Of a DNA stretch of 64,000 nucleotides, positions 1-10,167 are shown piece by piece (position 1 is the first letter of the stretch; each line of letters opens with the position of its first letter). The notes below the pieces were generated by a model. It was given only the letters and a program-made list of their open reading frames with translations. It did not search any database and was not told where the DNA came from. The stretch is from Microbulbifer aggregans (lineage in GTDB: Bacteria; Pseudomonadota; Gammaproteobacteria; Pseudomonadales; Cellvibrionaceae): positions 1,540,001 through 1,604,000 of the forward strand of contig NZ_CP014143.1 of the NCBI RefSeq assembly GCF_001750105.1, in the 5' to 3' direction. The position numbers and the translations under genes are program-made.

Positions 1-2085
<2,085 letters not shown>

Positions 2086-2292
2086 ACAACAGAGATGGTT
2101 ACTAACGATTCGGATTGTGAATCCGAGAGACGCGCAAGAGCTCGAAAGAGATCGACTTGCGGTGTATTACTACAGAATGTTTCACCGACTTATTTGGGGT
2201 TACTGCAGATCGCAAGATCAGGCAAACGGCAGTAACAGGCAGCGCAGAGTCCACTAGAGAGACTCATAAGACCACGCCAACCCAAGCCAGTT

Positions 2293-2411
2293 TGCCTGAC
2301 GACCATAGAGTTGTGGAACCACCTGATCCCTTGCCGAACTCAGAAGTGAAACGCAACATCGCCGATGGTAGTGTGGGGCTTCCCCATGTGAGAGTAGGTC
2401 ATCGTCAGGCT
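2293..2411 (+). rRNA. rrf: 5S ribosomal RNA
   Basis: A segment of about 118 nucleotides starts GCCTGACG and ends CGTCAGGC; the two ends pair as the 5S terminal stem. The interior holds the conserved CCGAACTCAGAAGTGAAACG and GAGAGTAGGTCATCG blocks. It lies about 205 bp after the 23S end, in the same direction, and no tRNA gene was seen between them. A strong intrinsic terminator follows ten bases later. Confidence 0.97.
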
Positions 2412-2420
2412 TCAAATCCG

Positions 2421-2459
2421 AAAGGCCGTACAGGAAACTGTACGGCCTTTCTTCTTTTA
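2421..2459 (+). terminator. rRNA operon terminator 1
   Basis: Perfect stem AAAGGCCGTACAG / CTGTACGGCCTTT with a GAAA loop, followed by CTTCTTTT. It sits ten bases after 5S and is the obvious end of the rRNA operon. Confidence 0.95.
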
Positions 2460-2475
2460 CGCCTGCCGATGACCT
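2446..2475 (+). repeat. 5S-flank repeat, copy 1
   Basis: This 30-base block (CCTTTCTTCTTTTAC, then GCCTGCCGATGACCT) recurs at 2725-2754 with 27 of 30 identical bases. Its second half is also a 14/15 reverse complement of the 5S 3' end (2396-2410). A hairpin built on GACCTATTTTCGC / GCGAAAAGGTC follows at once (about 2469-2498). Confidence 0.75.
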
Positions 2476-2585
2476 ATTTTCGCTTCGCGAAAAGGTCATG
2501 GTGATTCGGGCTTTCAGCCCTCACCCTTCGGGCTGCCTACGGCAGTCCAAACGGCTAAGCCGTTTGTCAGGCTTCTAAATAAAAG

Positions 2586-2620
2586 AAAGGGCCACCCAAT
2601 CGGGTGGCCCTTTTTATTTT
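2586..2620 (+). terminator. Second terminator downstream of 5S
   Basis: Stem AAAGGGCCACCC / GGGTGGCCCTTT with a short loop, followed by TTTTATTTT. Tandem terminators after an rRNA operon are usual. The stretch just before it (TTTGTCAGGCTTC) resembles the sequence that runs out of the 5S 3' end, so this may be the terminator of a decayed duplicate. Confidence 0.9.
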
Positions 2621-2724
2621 GGATGCGATGAATTACTGCCACTACCTCGCAGCGCAACGCGCTGCCGTGTAGGTCAGCCGAGCGTGCAGTATTTGCGGAC
2701 GCCGCGGAGGCTAAAGTCGTCGTG

Positions 2725-2754
2725 CCTTTGTTCTTTTACTCCTGGCGATGACCT
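2725..2754 (+). repeat. 5S-flank repeat, copy 2
   Basis: Second copy of the block at 2446-2475, 279 bp downstream, 27/30 identical. Downstream similarity continues weakly: both copies are followed within about 60 bases by a TCACCCTTC-GGC-GCC stretch. No open reading frame explains the conservation. Confidence 0.7.
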
Positions 2755-3501
2755 GCGGCAGGTGATGGAGTGCCTCCATGTCCGTCACCCTTCCGGCCGC
2801 CTGAAGGTCGCCCCGTCATGGAGATTGCCGCTAACCTCCCGCTCCTGAAAACTTTCCGGAGCACGATTACTCTGATTCCTGCGGAATTTATCCATAACTC
2901 TCGATCCCGTATATGCGAGATCTATGGGCTGTCGGCTTGCGGGGATCCCCTTGCATGAGTCAGCGCTGCAGCGTATTTAGCTGACGCATTTTTCGCCTCC
3001 TTCGGGATCCGACGGCGTCACTCGCTATGGGGTAAGTTTCCAAGGGTTATGCACAGCTGTTTCCAGTATTTCTGTTGGTAATCAAAGAGCATCTTGTTTT
3101 GGCGTTTGGGTGAGGGCAATGACTGAAGTACTTTTCCACAGTCTGCAGATTGTCTGGGGATAATAGCTGGTTGTGGATACACGTCGACGCTAGAAAAATT
3201 CGATTTACTTCCCCTCAGGCGACATGCCAATTTTGCAATACTGTGTGGGCATACAGCTCTTTGCCAGTAGAACGTTGCCGGTGTTTTTTTGCGCGTGTCC
3301 GACAATGGCTGGTGGTAGCTGGCGCTCGAGGTGCTATCCCATGTTTATGCACAGCTCCTTCCAGTGAAACTGTGAGCAACTGGCTTTATGAATGGCTGTG
3401 GATGAAAACTGAAGTGCCTGAAGTCCATTGGCAGCTAATACCTACCGCTTCCGTGTTAATTGGTACTGGTCAAGGCTGATTCTGGCCGGCAAACCAATAA
3501 T

Positions 3502-3522
3502 GCAAACTGCAAACTGCAAACT
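3502..3522 (+). repeat. Tandem heptamer repeat, three copies
   Basis: Three exact copies of GCAAACT in a row. It lies 90 bp before the aldo/keto reductase start and just after the DnaA-box-like cluster. It could be replication slippage or a protein-binding array; nothing in the sequence decides. Confidence 0.8.
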
Positions 3523-3612
3523 GTTAACGGGGGCTCTACAATGCGCCACTGTCTGGCGGTGTGTGAATCGCATGTATTTCAGCAGCCCGGAATAATCAAC
3601 GAAGAGGTGTCC

Positions 3613-4515
3613 ATGCAGAGAGTAGTGTCCGCATTGAGTAGTGATTTTTCTATGTCCCGCGTGGCAATGGGGCTTTGGCGGCTGGACAGCTGGCAGATGA
3701 GTCCGCAGGATCGTCTGGGGTTCGCGGAGGAGCTGTTGGATCTGGGCGTGTCCACCTTCGATCTCGCCGATATCTACGGGGACTACCAGTGCGAGTCTCT
3801 TTTTGGTGAGGCTCTGCGACTCAAGCCGGCTGTTCGTGAGCGGATGGAGATCGTGACCAAGTGCGGTATCAAGCTCTGTGGGAGCAACAATGCGTTTCGA
3901 CTGAATCACTACGATTCCAGCGCAGACCATGTGCGCGCCTCCGTCGAAAACAGTCTGCGGAACCTGGGCACTGACTACGTGGACCTGCTGCTACTGCATC
4001 GCCCGGATCCTCTGCTGGATGCAGACGAGCTGGCCGGTGTGCTGGATAGTCTCGTTGCCGCCGGCAAGGTGAGGTCGGTAGGTGTTTCGAATTACCTGCC
4101 CCACCAGGTGGCGTTGCTGCAGTCCCGCCTGAAGACGCCGCTGGTTGCCAACCAGATTGAAGTCTCTCTCTTGCACAGTGCACCGATGTTTGATGGCCAG
4201 CTGGATCATTGCCAGCAAAATCGAATCCTGCCCATGGCCTGGTCGCCTTTTGCGGGAGGCGACCTTTTTACCGGTGGCGCGGAAACTGCGGCGAGGGTCC
4301 GCGATTGCATGGAATCCCTGCATGGGGAATTGGGAATGGATGCGCAGCAGATGGCACTGAGCTGGTTGTTGAGGCACCCCAGTCGTATGGTGCCAGTACT
4401 TGGTAGTGGCAACCTCGAACGCCTGAAAGGGGCTCTGACCGCGGTAGACAAGGAAATGCCGTTGGAACCCTGGTTTATGCTGCTGCGGGCTGCGCGCGGA
4501 CGGGACGTCGACTGA
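3613..4515 (+). CDS. Aldo/keto reductase, YdhF type
   Basis: A protein of 300 residues that follows E. coli YdhF along its whole length. It is expected to be a cytoplasmic NADPH-dependent oxidoreductase with a TIM-barrel fold; its physiological substrate is not known. The catalytic tetrad of the family is visible: Asp50 and Tyr55 (FDLADIYGDY), Lys83 (VTKCG) and His129 (LLLHRPDP). The C-terminal cofactor stretch PVLGSGNLERLKGA is also present. The frame is open upstream, but the start at 3613 is preferred because GAAGAGGTG precedes it at proper spacing and homology begins there. It converges on the next gene with two bases between the stop codons. Confidence 0.9.
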   Translation: MQRVVSALSSDFSMSRVAMGLWRLDSWQMSPQDRLGFAEELLDLGVSTFDLADIYGDYQCESLFGEALRLKPAVRERMEIVTKCGIKLCGSNNAFRLNHYDSSADHVRASVENSLRNLGTDYVDLLLLHRPDPLLDADELAGVLDSLVAAGKVRSVGVSNYLPHQVALLQSRLKTPLVANQIEVSLLHSAPMFDGQLDHCQQNRILPMAWSPFAGGDLFTGGAETAARVRDCMESLHGELGMDAQQMALSWLLRHPSRMVPVLGSGNLERLKGALTAVDKEMPLEPWFMLLRAARGRDVD

Positions 4516-4517
4516 GG

Positions 4518-5471
4518 TCAGGAGTCCCGGGCGTTATCGGGCACCAGATCGAATGTGGGCCTGCCGAGATCAAACTCCTCGAGCGGGGCCAGGTGAGTTG
4601 GCACTGTCACCAGACGCATGGGCTGCAGACCTCTGCAGTCCATGACCTGAATCGTTTCGCCCTGGACGCACTGGACCAGCTCTTCCAGATCGCTCATGGC
4701 GCTGGGGATCAACTTGCGGTAGTCCTGTGTTTCGCCCAGGCGGATAAAGCGGGATTCACCTTCCGCCTGTTCCACTCGCAACCAGGTGACGCCACGCGTC
4801 TGACCAGGTTCGCCGAGCAGGAGCGGGCCGCGGCTGTCCTCATAGATAGGACTCAAGTTGCCGTATTCCGCCGGATCTTCGATGTTGCCGACCCAAATCC
4901 AGCCGGACAGTCCGACTCGGCTCAGGTGCCATTCACTCAGCCAGACCGTGTGCTCATCATCCACACGCAGCTCCCCACATTCACGCTGTCCGTTGCCCTG
5001 GTCGAGGCTAATCTCGGCTTCGGGGTGGTCCCTGCGGAACTGGTGCAGCTGCTGCGTCATCTCGTAGTTCACTTGCCAGTGTTTTCGCAGTCGCCACTGA
5101 ATCGGATAGGCACCCCACTCGACAAGATACTCCTGGCCCGGCTTGACGGTCTTCGCAACGCGCCAGAGTGAGCCATCAATCAGTATGCAGGTATCGCCCG
5201 GTTTACTTCCCGGCGCGATAATGCTGCAGTCCGGAGAAGGCTCCGACGCATTGACTACAAACTCATTGCGTCCCTCGATCACCTCGTACCAGGGGAATCC
5301 GTGGCGCAGGGGAGGGGGGAAGGCAAGTGCGGGTCGGCCGGCCAGCAGGCGTCGAAACAGGACTGATTTTTCAATTTCCAGGTCTGAGAGTTCGAAGCCT
5401 TCCTTCTGGGCGATCTGTCCCCAGGCGAAAGCCGCTCGAATCAGCTGTTTTTCGCGGTCAGAAAAGTTCAT
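4518..5471 (-). CDS. Hypothetical protein, 317 residues
   Basis: I do not recognise this protein. The start at 5471 (MNFSDREKQLIRAAFAWGQIAQ) is chosen because the longer frame to 5615 adds a low-complexity stretch and would overlap the start of the divergent hydrolase gene. The ribosome-binding site is poor for either start. The N-terminal 40 residues look helical. The rest is rich in Trp, Gly, Glu and short beta-like segments (SEWHLSRVGLSGWIWVGNIE) and ends in an acidic tail. There is no signal peptide or membrane segment, so it is probably cytoplasmic. Codon use resembles that of its neighbours, so it is likely a real gene. Confidence 0.7.
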   Translation of the reverse strand: MNFSDREKQLIRAAFAWGQIAQKEGFELSDLEIEKSVLFRRLLAGRPALAFPPPLRHGFPWYEVIEGRNEFVVNASEPSPDCSIIAPGSKPGDTCILIDGSLWRVAKTVKPGQEYLVEWGAYPIQWRLRKHWQVNYEMTQQLHQFRRDHPEAEISLDQGNGQRECGELRVDDEHTVWLSEWHLSRVGLSGWIWVGNIEDPAEYGNLSPIYEDSRGPLLLGEPGQTRGVTWLRVEQAEGESRFIRLGETQDYRKLIPSAMSDLEELVQCVQGETIQVMDCRGLQPMRLVTVPTHLAPLEEFDLGRPTFDLVPDNARDS

Positions 5472-5608
5472 GGCTTTGGTCGCGTCAGGAGCAAAGCCAG
5501 ACCTTACCACTGCACTGCCGCCTGTGCTAATCGCAGGTATCGGGACGGAGCAGGCCTTTTTTCGATAGACTGGAGCACCAGTAGGAATCTCAACAGGAGA
5601 AGTTGCTG

Positions 5609-7072
5609 ATGGCAAAGGAATTGGCCAGAAATCGGGCGGGGGCCTGTGTTCTCAAACCGCTGATGTCACTTATCGTGGTGCTCTACTGCGGCTCTGTCGC
5701 CGCACAGGAGCCCGCGGCGGAGACTTGTTATCTGGACGGTTGGTCCCAACCGCTTCACTGCTACCAAGTTCCGGTAGAGCCGGGTGAGCAGCCGGTGAAA
5801 CTGGCTGTCGCTGTAGCGCCGGCCGTCAATCCCGATGGCAGTGAACCACTCTACCTGCTCGCGGGTGGTCCAGGGCAGGCCGCATCTGACCTGGTGCCGC
5901 TGTTATCCAGTTTTACCAAGGTGAACCGCAATCGGGATATTGTCATGGTCGACCGGCGCGGTGCGGGACGGTCAGGGGCTTTTGAATGCGGAATCGAGGA
6001 AGATTTTCCAGCGGATCTCGATGCATTTGCTGCGTCGGTAGGTCAGTGTTATGAGGAGCAGCAGCAGCGTACCAACGGGCTCTACAGCCGGCAGACCGTC
6101 GATGATCTCGAGCTGGTGCGGGCCCATTTGGGTCACGGGAAAATCGCCCTTTGGGGAGGTTCCTGGGGAACGCGCACCGCGCTGCTTTACCAGCAATGGT
6201 ATCCGGATTCCTTGAGTGCGCTGGTGCTGGATGCCGTTGCACCGATTGAGACAAAAGTTTTCCTGAGCGCACAAGCTGCCGAGCAGGCACTGCAGCAACT
6301 GCAGGATGCCTGTCTGGAGGATGTCAGTTGCGCTGGATTTGGAGACTGGCGGGCGGATCTCGACCGCCTGCTGGCCGAGTGGGAGCAGGGCGATTCGCGG
6401 CTGGCCGATCCGCTCAAGGGGATACCCGTGGAGCGACGGGTCCCGCGCTGGGAAGTGGCCAATGCCATCCGCGCGGCGCTCTATGATCCGGGTGCGGCGG
6501 CGCAGCTGCCCTATGTCATTCACCAGGCTGCCCGGGGAAATCTACTTCCCCTTTCGGGCCTTGCCAGCCTTTTCCTGCCTGCAAGTGACTCCATGTCAAT
6601 GGGCCTGACCTTTTCCGTGGCCTGTGCGGAGGAGCTGAACCGCATCAGCACTGAGGAGATGGAAGCTGACAGCCGCGATACCTTCCTGGGGACGGGATTT
6701 ATCGATCTGTTCGCCACCGGCTGCAGCGTCTGGCCGGTTGCGGAGCGCAGCTATCCCTCTCCGGAAGTTAGGGAGCACCCGGTGCTGCTGATCTCCGGCA
6801 GTGCGGATCCGATTACGCCGCCTTCATATGCGGATACCCGTCTCGACTATCTGAATCACAAGCAGCACCTGGTGGTTGAAGGTGGGGGTCATATCAACTC
6901 CCGACGCGGTTGCATTCCCACGCTGATCGCCGAGTTCCTGAACAGCCCGGCACAGCCGCTGGATACGCAATGCGTGAGTGAAATCCGTCGACCGCCGTTC
7001 ATGGCTGACGCCTTTGGTCCGGCACTCGATGCTGCGCCGCTGGCCAATCTTGAGGGAAAAGCAAATGATTGA
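5609..7072 (+). CDS. Exported alpha/beta hydrolase, peptidase S33 (TAP-like)
   Basis: A protein of 487 residues with an N-terminal basic region and hydrophobic segment ending near Ala-Ala-Gln, which looks like a signal peptide. The rest is an alpha/beta hydrolase of the tripeptidyl-aminopeptidase/proline-iminopeptidase group. The triad can be read as Ser185 (GGSWGTR), Asp400 (SGSADPITPP) and His428 (GGGHINSRRGC). The oxyanion stretch LLAGGPGQ and the VMVDRRGAGRSG strand are also present. The family removes N-terminal residues or short peptides; the real substrate is unknown. A TTG at 5603 could also start the frame, but ATG 5609 lies eight bases after AGGAGA. The stop overlaps the ABC ATPase start by eight bases, the first link in a coupled cluster. 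Confidence 0.88.
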   Translation: MAKELARNRAGACVLKPLMSLIVVLYCGSVAAQEPAAETCYLDGWSQPLHCYQVPVEPGEQPVKLAVAVAPAVNPDGSEPLYLLAGGPGQAASDLVPLLSSFTKVNRNRDIVMVDRRGAGRSGAFECGIEEDFPADLDAFAASVGQCYEEQQQRTNGLYSRQTVDDLELVRAHLGHGKIALWGGSWGTRTALLYQQWYPDSLSALVLDAVAPIETKVFLSAQAAEQALQQLQDACLEDVSCAGFGDWRADLDRLLAEWEQGDSRLADPLKGIPVERRVPRWEVANAIRAALYDPGAAAQLPYVIHQAARGNLLPLSGLASLFLPASDSMSMGLTFSVACAEELNRISTEEMEADSRDTFLGTGFIDLFATGCSVWPVAERSYPSPEVREHPVLLISGSADPITPPSYADTRLDYLNHKQHLVVEGGGHINSRRGCIPTLIAEFLNSPAQPLDTQCVSEIRRPPFMADAFGPALDAAPLANLEGKAND

Positions 7073-7817
7073 AGTGAGATCCCTACGCAAGGAATTTGCC
7101 GGGCGGCCGGTGCTGCGGGACCTGAGTTTTGACATTCCCGACGGCCGGATCACTGCACTGCTCGGTGCCAACGGTGCGGGCAAGACTACCTGTCTCCGTA
7201 TTGTCACGGGGCTGTTGCGGGCCGATTCCGGACAGGTCCTCGTGGGGGGTATCGATGTGGCCTCCGAGCCTCTGGCGGTCAGGCGACAGCTGGGTGTTGT
7301 GGGTGACCGGGAGGGCCTGTACGAGCGACTATCGGTAAAAGAATATCTGACCCTGTTTGCACAGATGCAGGGACTGCGCGGCCGCGACCTCTCTCGCTCC
7401 CTGGAAGCCGTGCGCAGTGAGTTGGAGCTGGGGGACCTGTGGGCGCGGCGTACGGTCGGTTTCTCTCAGGGCGAGCGGATGAAGGTTTCCCTCGCGCGGG
7501 CCCTGGTACACCGGCCGCAACACCTGATCCTCGATGAGCCGACCCGGGGGCTGGATGTGCTCGCGGCGCGGCTGCTGCGACGCACCTTGCTGCGGTTGCG
7601 GGATGCCGGCACCACGATCGTATTTTCCAGTCATGTGATGTCCGAAGTGCTCGAGCTGTCGGACCGGGTTCTGATCATGGCTGATGGCCGCCTGGTTGGC
7701 GATGACGAGCCGCGCGCATTGATGGCGCGGAGTGGCTGCGACAACCTCGAGGACACTTTCGTGTCGCTGGCCTACGGTCAACAAACCGAATCACTGGAAC
7801 AGGAGGTTCTGGCATGA
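7065..7817 (+). CDS. ABC transporter ATP-binding protein, NatA type
   Basis: A 250-residue nucleotide-binding subunit. The Walker A motif is GANGAGKTT, the signature is FSQGERMKVSLARAL and Walker B is LILDEPTRGLD; a conserved His lies in SSHVMSE. It belongs to the ABC-2 exporter group that includes NatA and drug or lantibiotic exporters. It should power the permease encoded next. The frame is open upstream to 6978, but the start at 7065 (MIEVRSLRKEF) matches the family N-terminus and follows GAGGGAAAAG. Overlaps on both sides (8 bases before, 4 after) suggest translational coupling. Substrate unknown; sodium export, as for Bacillus NatAB, is only one possibility. Confidence 0.9.
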   Translation: MIEVRSLRKEFAGRPVLRDLSFDIPDGRITALLGANGAGKTTCLRIVTGLLRADSGQVLVGGIDVASEPLAVRRQLGVVGDREGLYERLSVKEYLTLFAQMQGLRGRDLSRSLEAVRSELELGDLWARRTVGFSQGERMKVSLARALVHRPQHLILDEPTRGLDVLAARLLRRTLLRLRDAGTTIVFSSHVMSEVLELSDRVLIMADGRLVGDDEPRALMARSGCDNLEDTFVSLAYGQQTESLEQEVLA

Positions 7818-9004
7818 GTGTATTCAGTCAGTGGTTGCAGGGCCCCATGGGAGCGCTGGTGTACAAAGAGCTGCTGGAAGCATGGCGTGATAAGCGGGCG
7901 CTGCTTACGGCGGTGACTTTTGCGCTGTTGTTCCCCGCCATGATTACCGGGGCGACCGTGTTCATGTTCAAGGTCAAATCGGAGAACGAATCCCGCGTGG
8001 CTCTCATCGGCGGTGATCGGCTTCCCCTGCTGGCACAGCAGTTGGCCGGGGAGCAGCTGTTGGTCGATGTGCTGCAGGAGGGCGAGCCCAGTGAACTGCT
8101 GGCGGGGGCATACGATCTGGTCTTGCAGGTGGGGGACGACTTTGCCAGCGAGTATCGCCAGTTCGGGATTCCGCAGCTTTACGTCTATCTGGACGGGGCG
8201 TCCAAGGATGCCAGCCGTGCGCGGCGTCAGTTGCAGGAGCGCCTTGCGCCCCTGCAGCAGCAGATTGTGCAGCAGCGCATGGTGGCTCGCGGTGTGGCGC
8301 CGCAATTGCTGGCGCCCTGGCGGCTTGAAATGCGGGATATCAGCACGCCATCGGACCGGGGTAAGTTGATTCTCGCCTCGGTGCCCGCCTTGTTGATCAT
8401 GACACTCTTTGTTGCCAGCCTGGCCACCGCAGTGGACGCTTCCGCTGGGGAACGGGAGCGCCTGAGCCTCGAAAATCTTCTGTTGCAGCCCCTGCCTGCG
8501 TGGCAGGTGGTGCTGGCGAAGACGCTGGCCGTCGCCAGCCTGGGTTGGCTTGCAGGACTATTGTCAGTGTCTGCGCTGACGGCCCTGATGCCGCTGATGC
8601 CCATGGCGGAGCTGGGCATGCAGCAGTCCACCAGCTTTTCCGGCGTGGTGGCCATGGGACTGTTATTGATGCCTCTGGCACTCCTCGTTGCGGTCGTGCA
8701 ACTCTTGTTGGCGCTGGGCTCAAAGTCTTTCAAGGATGCACAAATGCGCCTCAGTATCCTGCAGGTGGCACCGCTCTTCCTGTTGATGGCCCTGGATATG
8801 TCACAGGTGCAGCTGGATAAGCAGTTCTGGCAGTTGCTGCCGTTGGTAGGGCAACAGCAATGGCTGAAAGCTCTGCTGGTAGGCGACAGTGTTCCTGTGG
8901 CTGTCGTGCTGGCGGGCTCGATTGTCAGCCTGTTACTGGTTGCTGTGTTCATTGCTGTTGGAGCGCGAGCGCTACGCCGTGAAAGCCTGTTGGGGGCCAC
9001 CTGA
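7814..9004 (+). CDS. ABC-2 transporter permease, NatB type
   Basis: A membrane protein of 396 residues. One transmembrane helix lies near residues 30-55 (LTAVTFALLFPAMITGATVFMF). A large periplasmic domain of about 130 residues follows, then a cluster of about five helices from residue 190 to the end (VPALLIMTLFVASLATAV and later segments). This is the NatB/ABC-2 layout. It starts within the stop codon of the ATPase (ATGA). Together the two genes form a complete exporter. The partner upstream is an exported peptidase and the next gene is alanine racemase, so a peptide or amino-acid related substrate is conceivable but unproven. Confidence 0.88.
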   Translation: MSVFSQWLQGPMGALVYKELLEAWRDKRALLTAVTFALLFPAMITGATVFMFKVKSENESRVALIGGDRLPLLAQQLAGEQLLVDVLQEGEPSELLAGAYDLVLQVGDDFASEYRQFGIPQLYVYLDGASKDASRARRQLQERLAPLQQQIVQQRMVARGVAPQLLAPWRLEMRDISTPSDRGKLILASVPALLIMTLFVASLATAVDASAGERERLSLENLLLQPLPAWQVVLAKTLAVASLGWLAGLLSVSALTALMPLMPMAELGMQQSTSFSGVVAMGLLLMPLALLVAVVQLLLALGSKSFKDAQMRLSILQVAPLFLLMALDMSQVQLDKQFWQLLPLVGQQQWLKALLVGDSVPVAVVLAGSIVSLLLVAVFIAVGARALRRESLLGAT

Positions 9005-9006
9005 CT

Positions 9007-10167
9007 ATGAACCAACCGCAGGACCAGTGGCACGGACTCTGTGATGAGGGCTTGTTGCAGATCGACCTCGAGGGGATCGGTCGCAACTATGACCTGTTGC
9101 AGCGCAAGGTCGGTTCAGTGGAGCGTTGCGGCGCCGTGGTGAAGGCGGATGCCTATGGCCTCGGGGTTCGTCGCGTAGCCCCGGTACTGTGGGCCAGGGG
9201 ATGCCGTCACTTCTTTGTCGCCACCCTGGAGGAGGGGGCTGTTCTCCGCCAGCAGCTGGGTGACGAGGCTGAAATCGTTGTGCTCACCGGAATCCGTCCG
9301 GGCACCGAATGGGACTGTCTGCAAGCCGGCCTTGTGCCAACGATCTTTACCACCAGCCAACTGCGAGCCTGGGCCGACACCCAGGAAAAGAGCGGCCGAG
9401 CGGCCCGCTGTGCACTCAAAGTCGATACCGGCATGACCCGGCTGGGTATGGGTGCCGATGAGTACGATCTGCTGCTGCGCGATCCCGGCCTGCTGGCGGC
9501 TGCGCAGGTGGATCTTCTGATGAGTCATCTGGCCTGCGCCGATGAGCCCGGACACCCGCAAAACCGGCTGCAACTCGACGCATTCCGGCGGGCGGGGGAT
9601 CGCCTGAAACGGGTGTTGCCCTCTGTACGACAGAGTCTCGCCAACTCGTCAGGAGTTTTTCTGGATAAGGCCTACCATTTCGACCTCGCGCGCCCCGGTT
9701 GCGCGCTCTATGGCGTCAATCCAACGCCGGGCACGCCCAACCCGATGTCTGCGGTGGTCACGCTGGAATTGCCGGTGATTCAGATCCGTGAGGTGACTCG
9801 GGATTGTCAGGTCGGTTACGGGGCTACGCAGACCGCCGTGGCCGGATCCTGGTTGGCAGTGGCCCGCGGCGGTTATGCCGACGGCGTATTGCGGGCCCAG
9901 GGCGGGCGCGGTTGCGGCTGGGCGCACGGGCAACGTCTGCCCATGGTTGGCCGGGTCTCTATGGACAGCGCGACGTACGATATTACCGGGCTCTCGTCGG
10001 GCCAGCGCGCGTCGCTGGATCATATCCAACTGCTGAATCGTTATCTCACCGTGGACGAGGTGGCCGAATACGCCGGAACGATCGGTTATGAAATCCTGAC
10101 CAGTCTGGGCCGCCGTTACCGGCGCCAGTATCTGGAATCCACCGCTGAACCTACAGATCATGAGTAA
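9007..10167 (+). CDS. alr: Alanine racemase
   Basis: A protein of 386 residues that converts L- to D-alanine for peptidoglycan. The PLP lysine is Lys46 in VVKADAYG; the second catalytic base is Tyr271 in VGYGATQT. The substrate-site stretch GRVSMDSATYDIT and the family C-terminus (GYEILTSLGRRYRR) are visible. It begins two bases after the ABC permease stop and overlaps birA by eight bases. This placement beside an exporter and birA is not the usual place for alr in Pseudomonas or E. coli. Whether it is the only racemase of the genome cannot be told here. Confidence 0.93.
   Translation: MNQPQDQWHGLCDEGLLQIDLEGIGRNYDLLQRKVGSVERCGAVVKADAYGLGVRRVAPVLWARGCRHFFVATLEEGAVLRQQLGDEAEIVVLTGIRPGTEWDCLQAGLVPTIFTTSQLRAWADTQEKSGRAARCALKVDTGMTRLGMGADEYDLLLRDPGLLAAAQVDLLMSHLACADEPGHPQNRLQLDAFRRAGDRLKRVLPSVRQSLANSSGVFLDKAYHFDLARPGCALYGVNPTPGTPNPMSAVVTLELPVIQIREVTRDCQVGYGATQTAVAGSWLAVARGGYADGVLRAQGGRGCGWAHGQRLPMVGRVSMDSATYDITGLSSGQRASLDHIQLLNRYLTVDEVAEYAGTIGYEILTSLGRRYRRQYLESTAEPTDHE

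Larger units (their letters stand above)
2621..3612. other. Gene-free region with DnaA-box-like motifs
   Basis: About 990 bp without a credible coding sequence; the short frames here lack family resemblance and good ribosome-binding sites. It contains seven 9-mers that match the DnaA box TTATCCACA with one or two changes: 2888-2896, 3047-3055, 3132-3140, 3155-3163 (reverse), 3172-3180 (reverse), 3345-3353 and 3397-3405 (reverse). TTATGCACAGCT is repeated at 3047 and 3345, each time followed after four variable bases by CCAGT. A threefold heptamer repeat lies at 3502-3522. Part of the region must also hold the promoter of the reductase gene, which I could not pin down. Confidence 0.6.

Noticed and set aside
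2770..3479. Short open frames in the gene-free region after the 5S gene
   Set aside because: No good ribosome-binding sites and amino-acid composition that looks random; DnaA-like motifs explain the sequence better.
3460..3612. Upstream extension of the aldo/keto reductase
   Set aside because: The added 51 residues do not match the family, and a good ribosome-binding site precedes ATG 3613.
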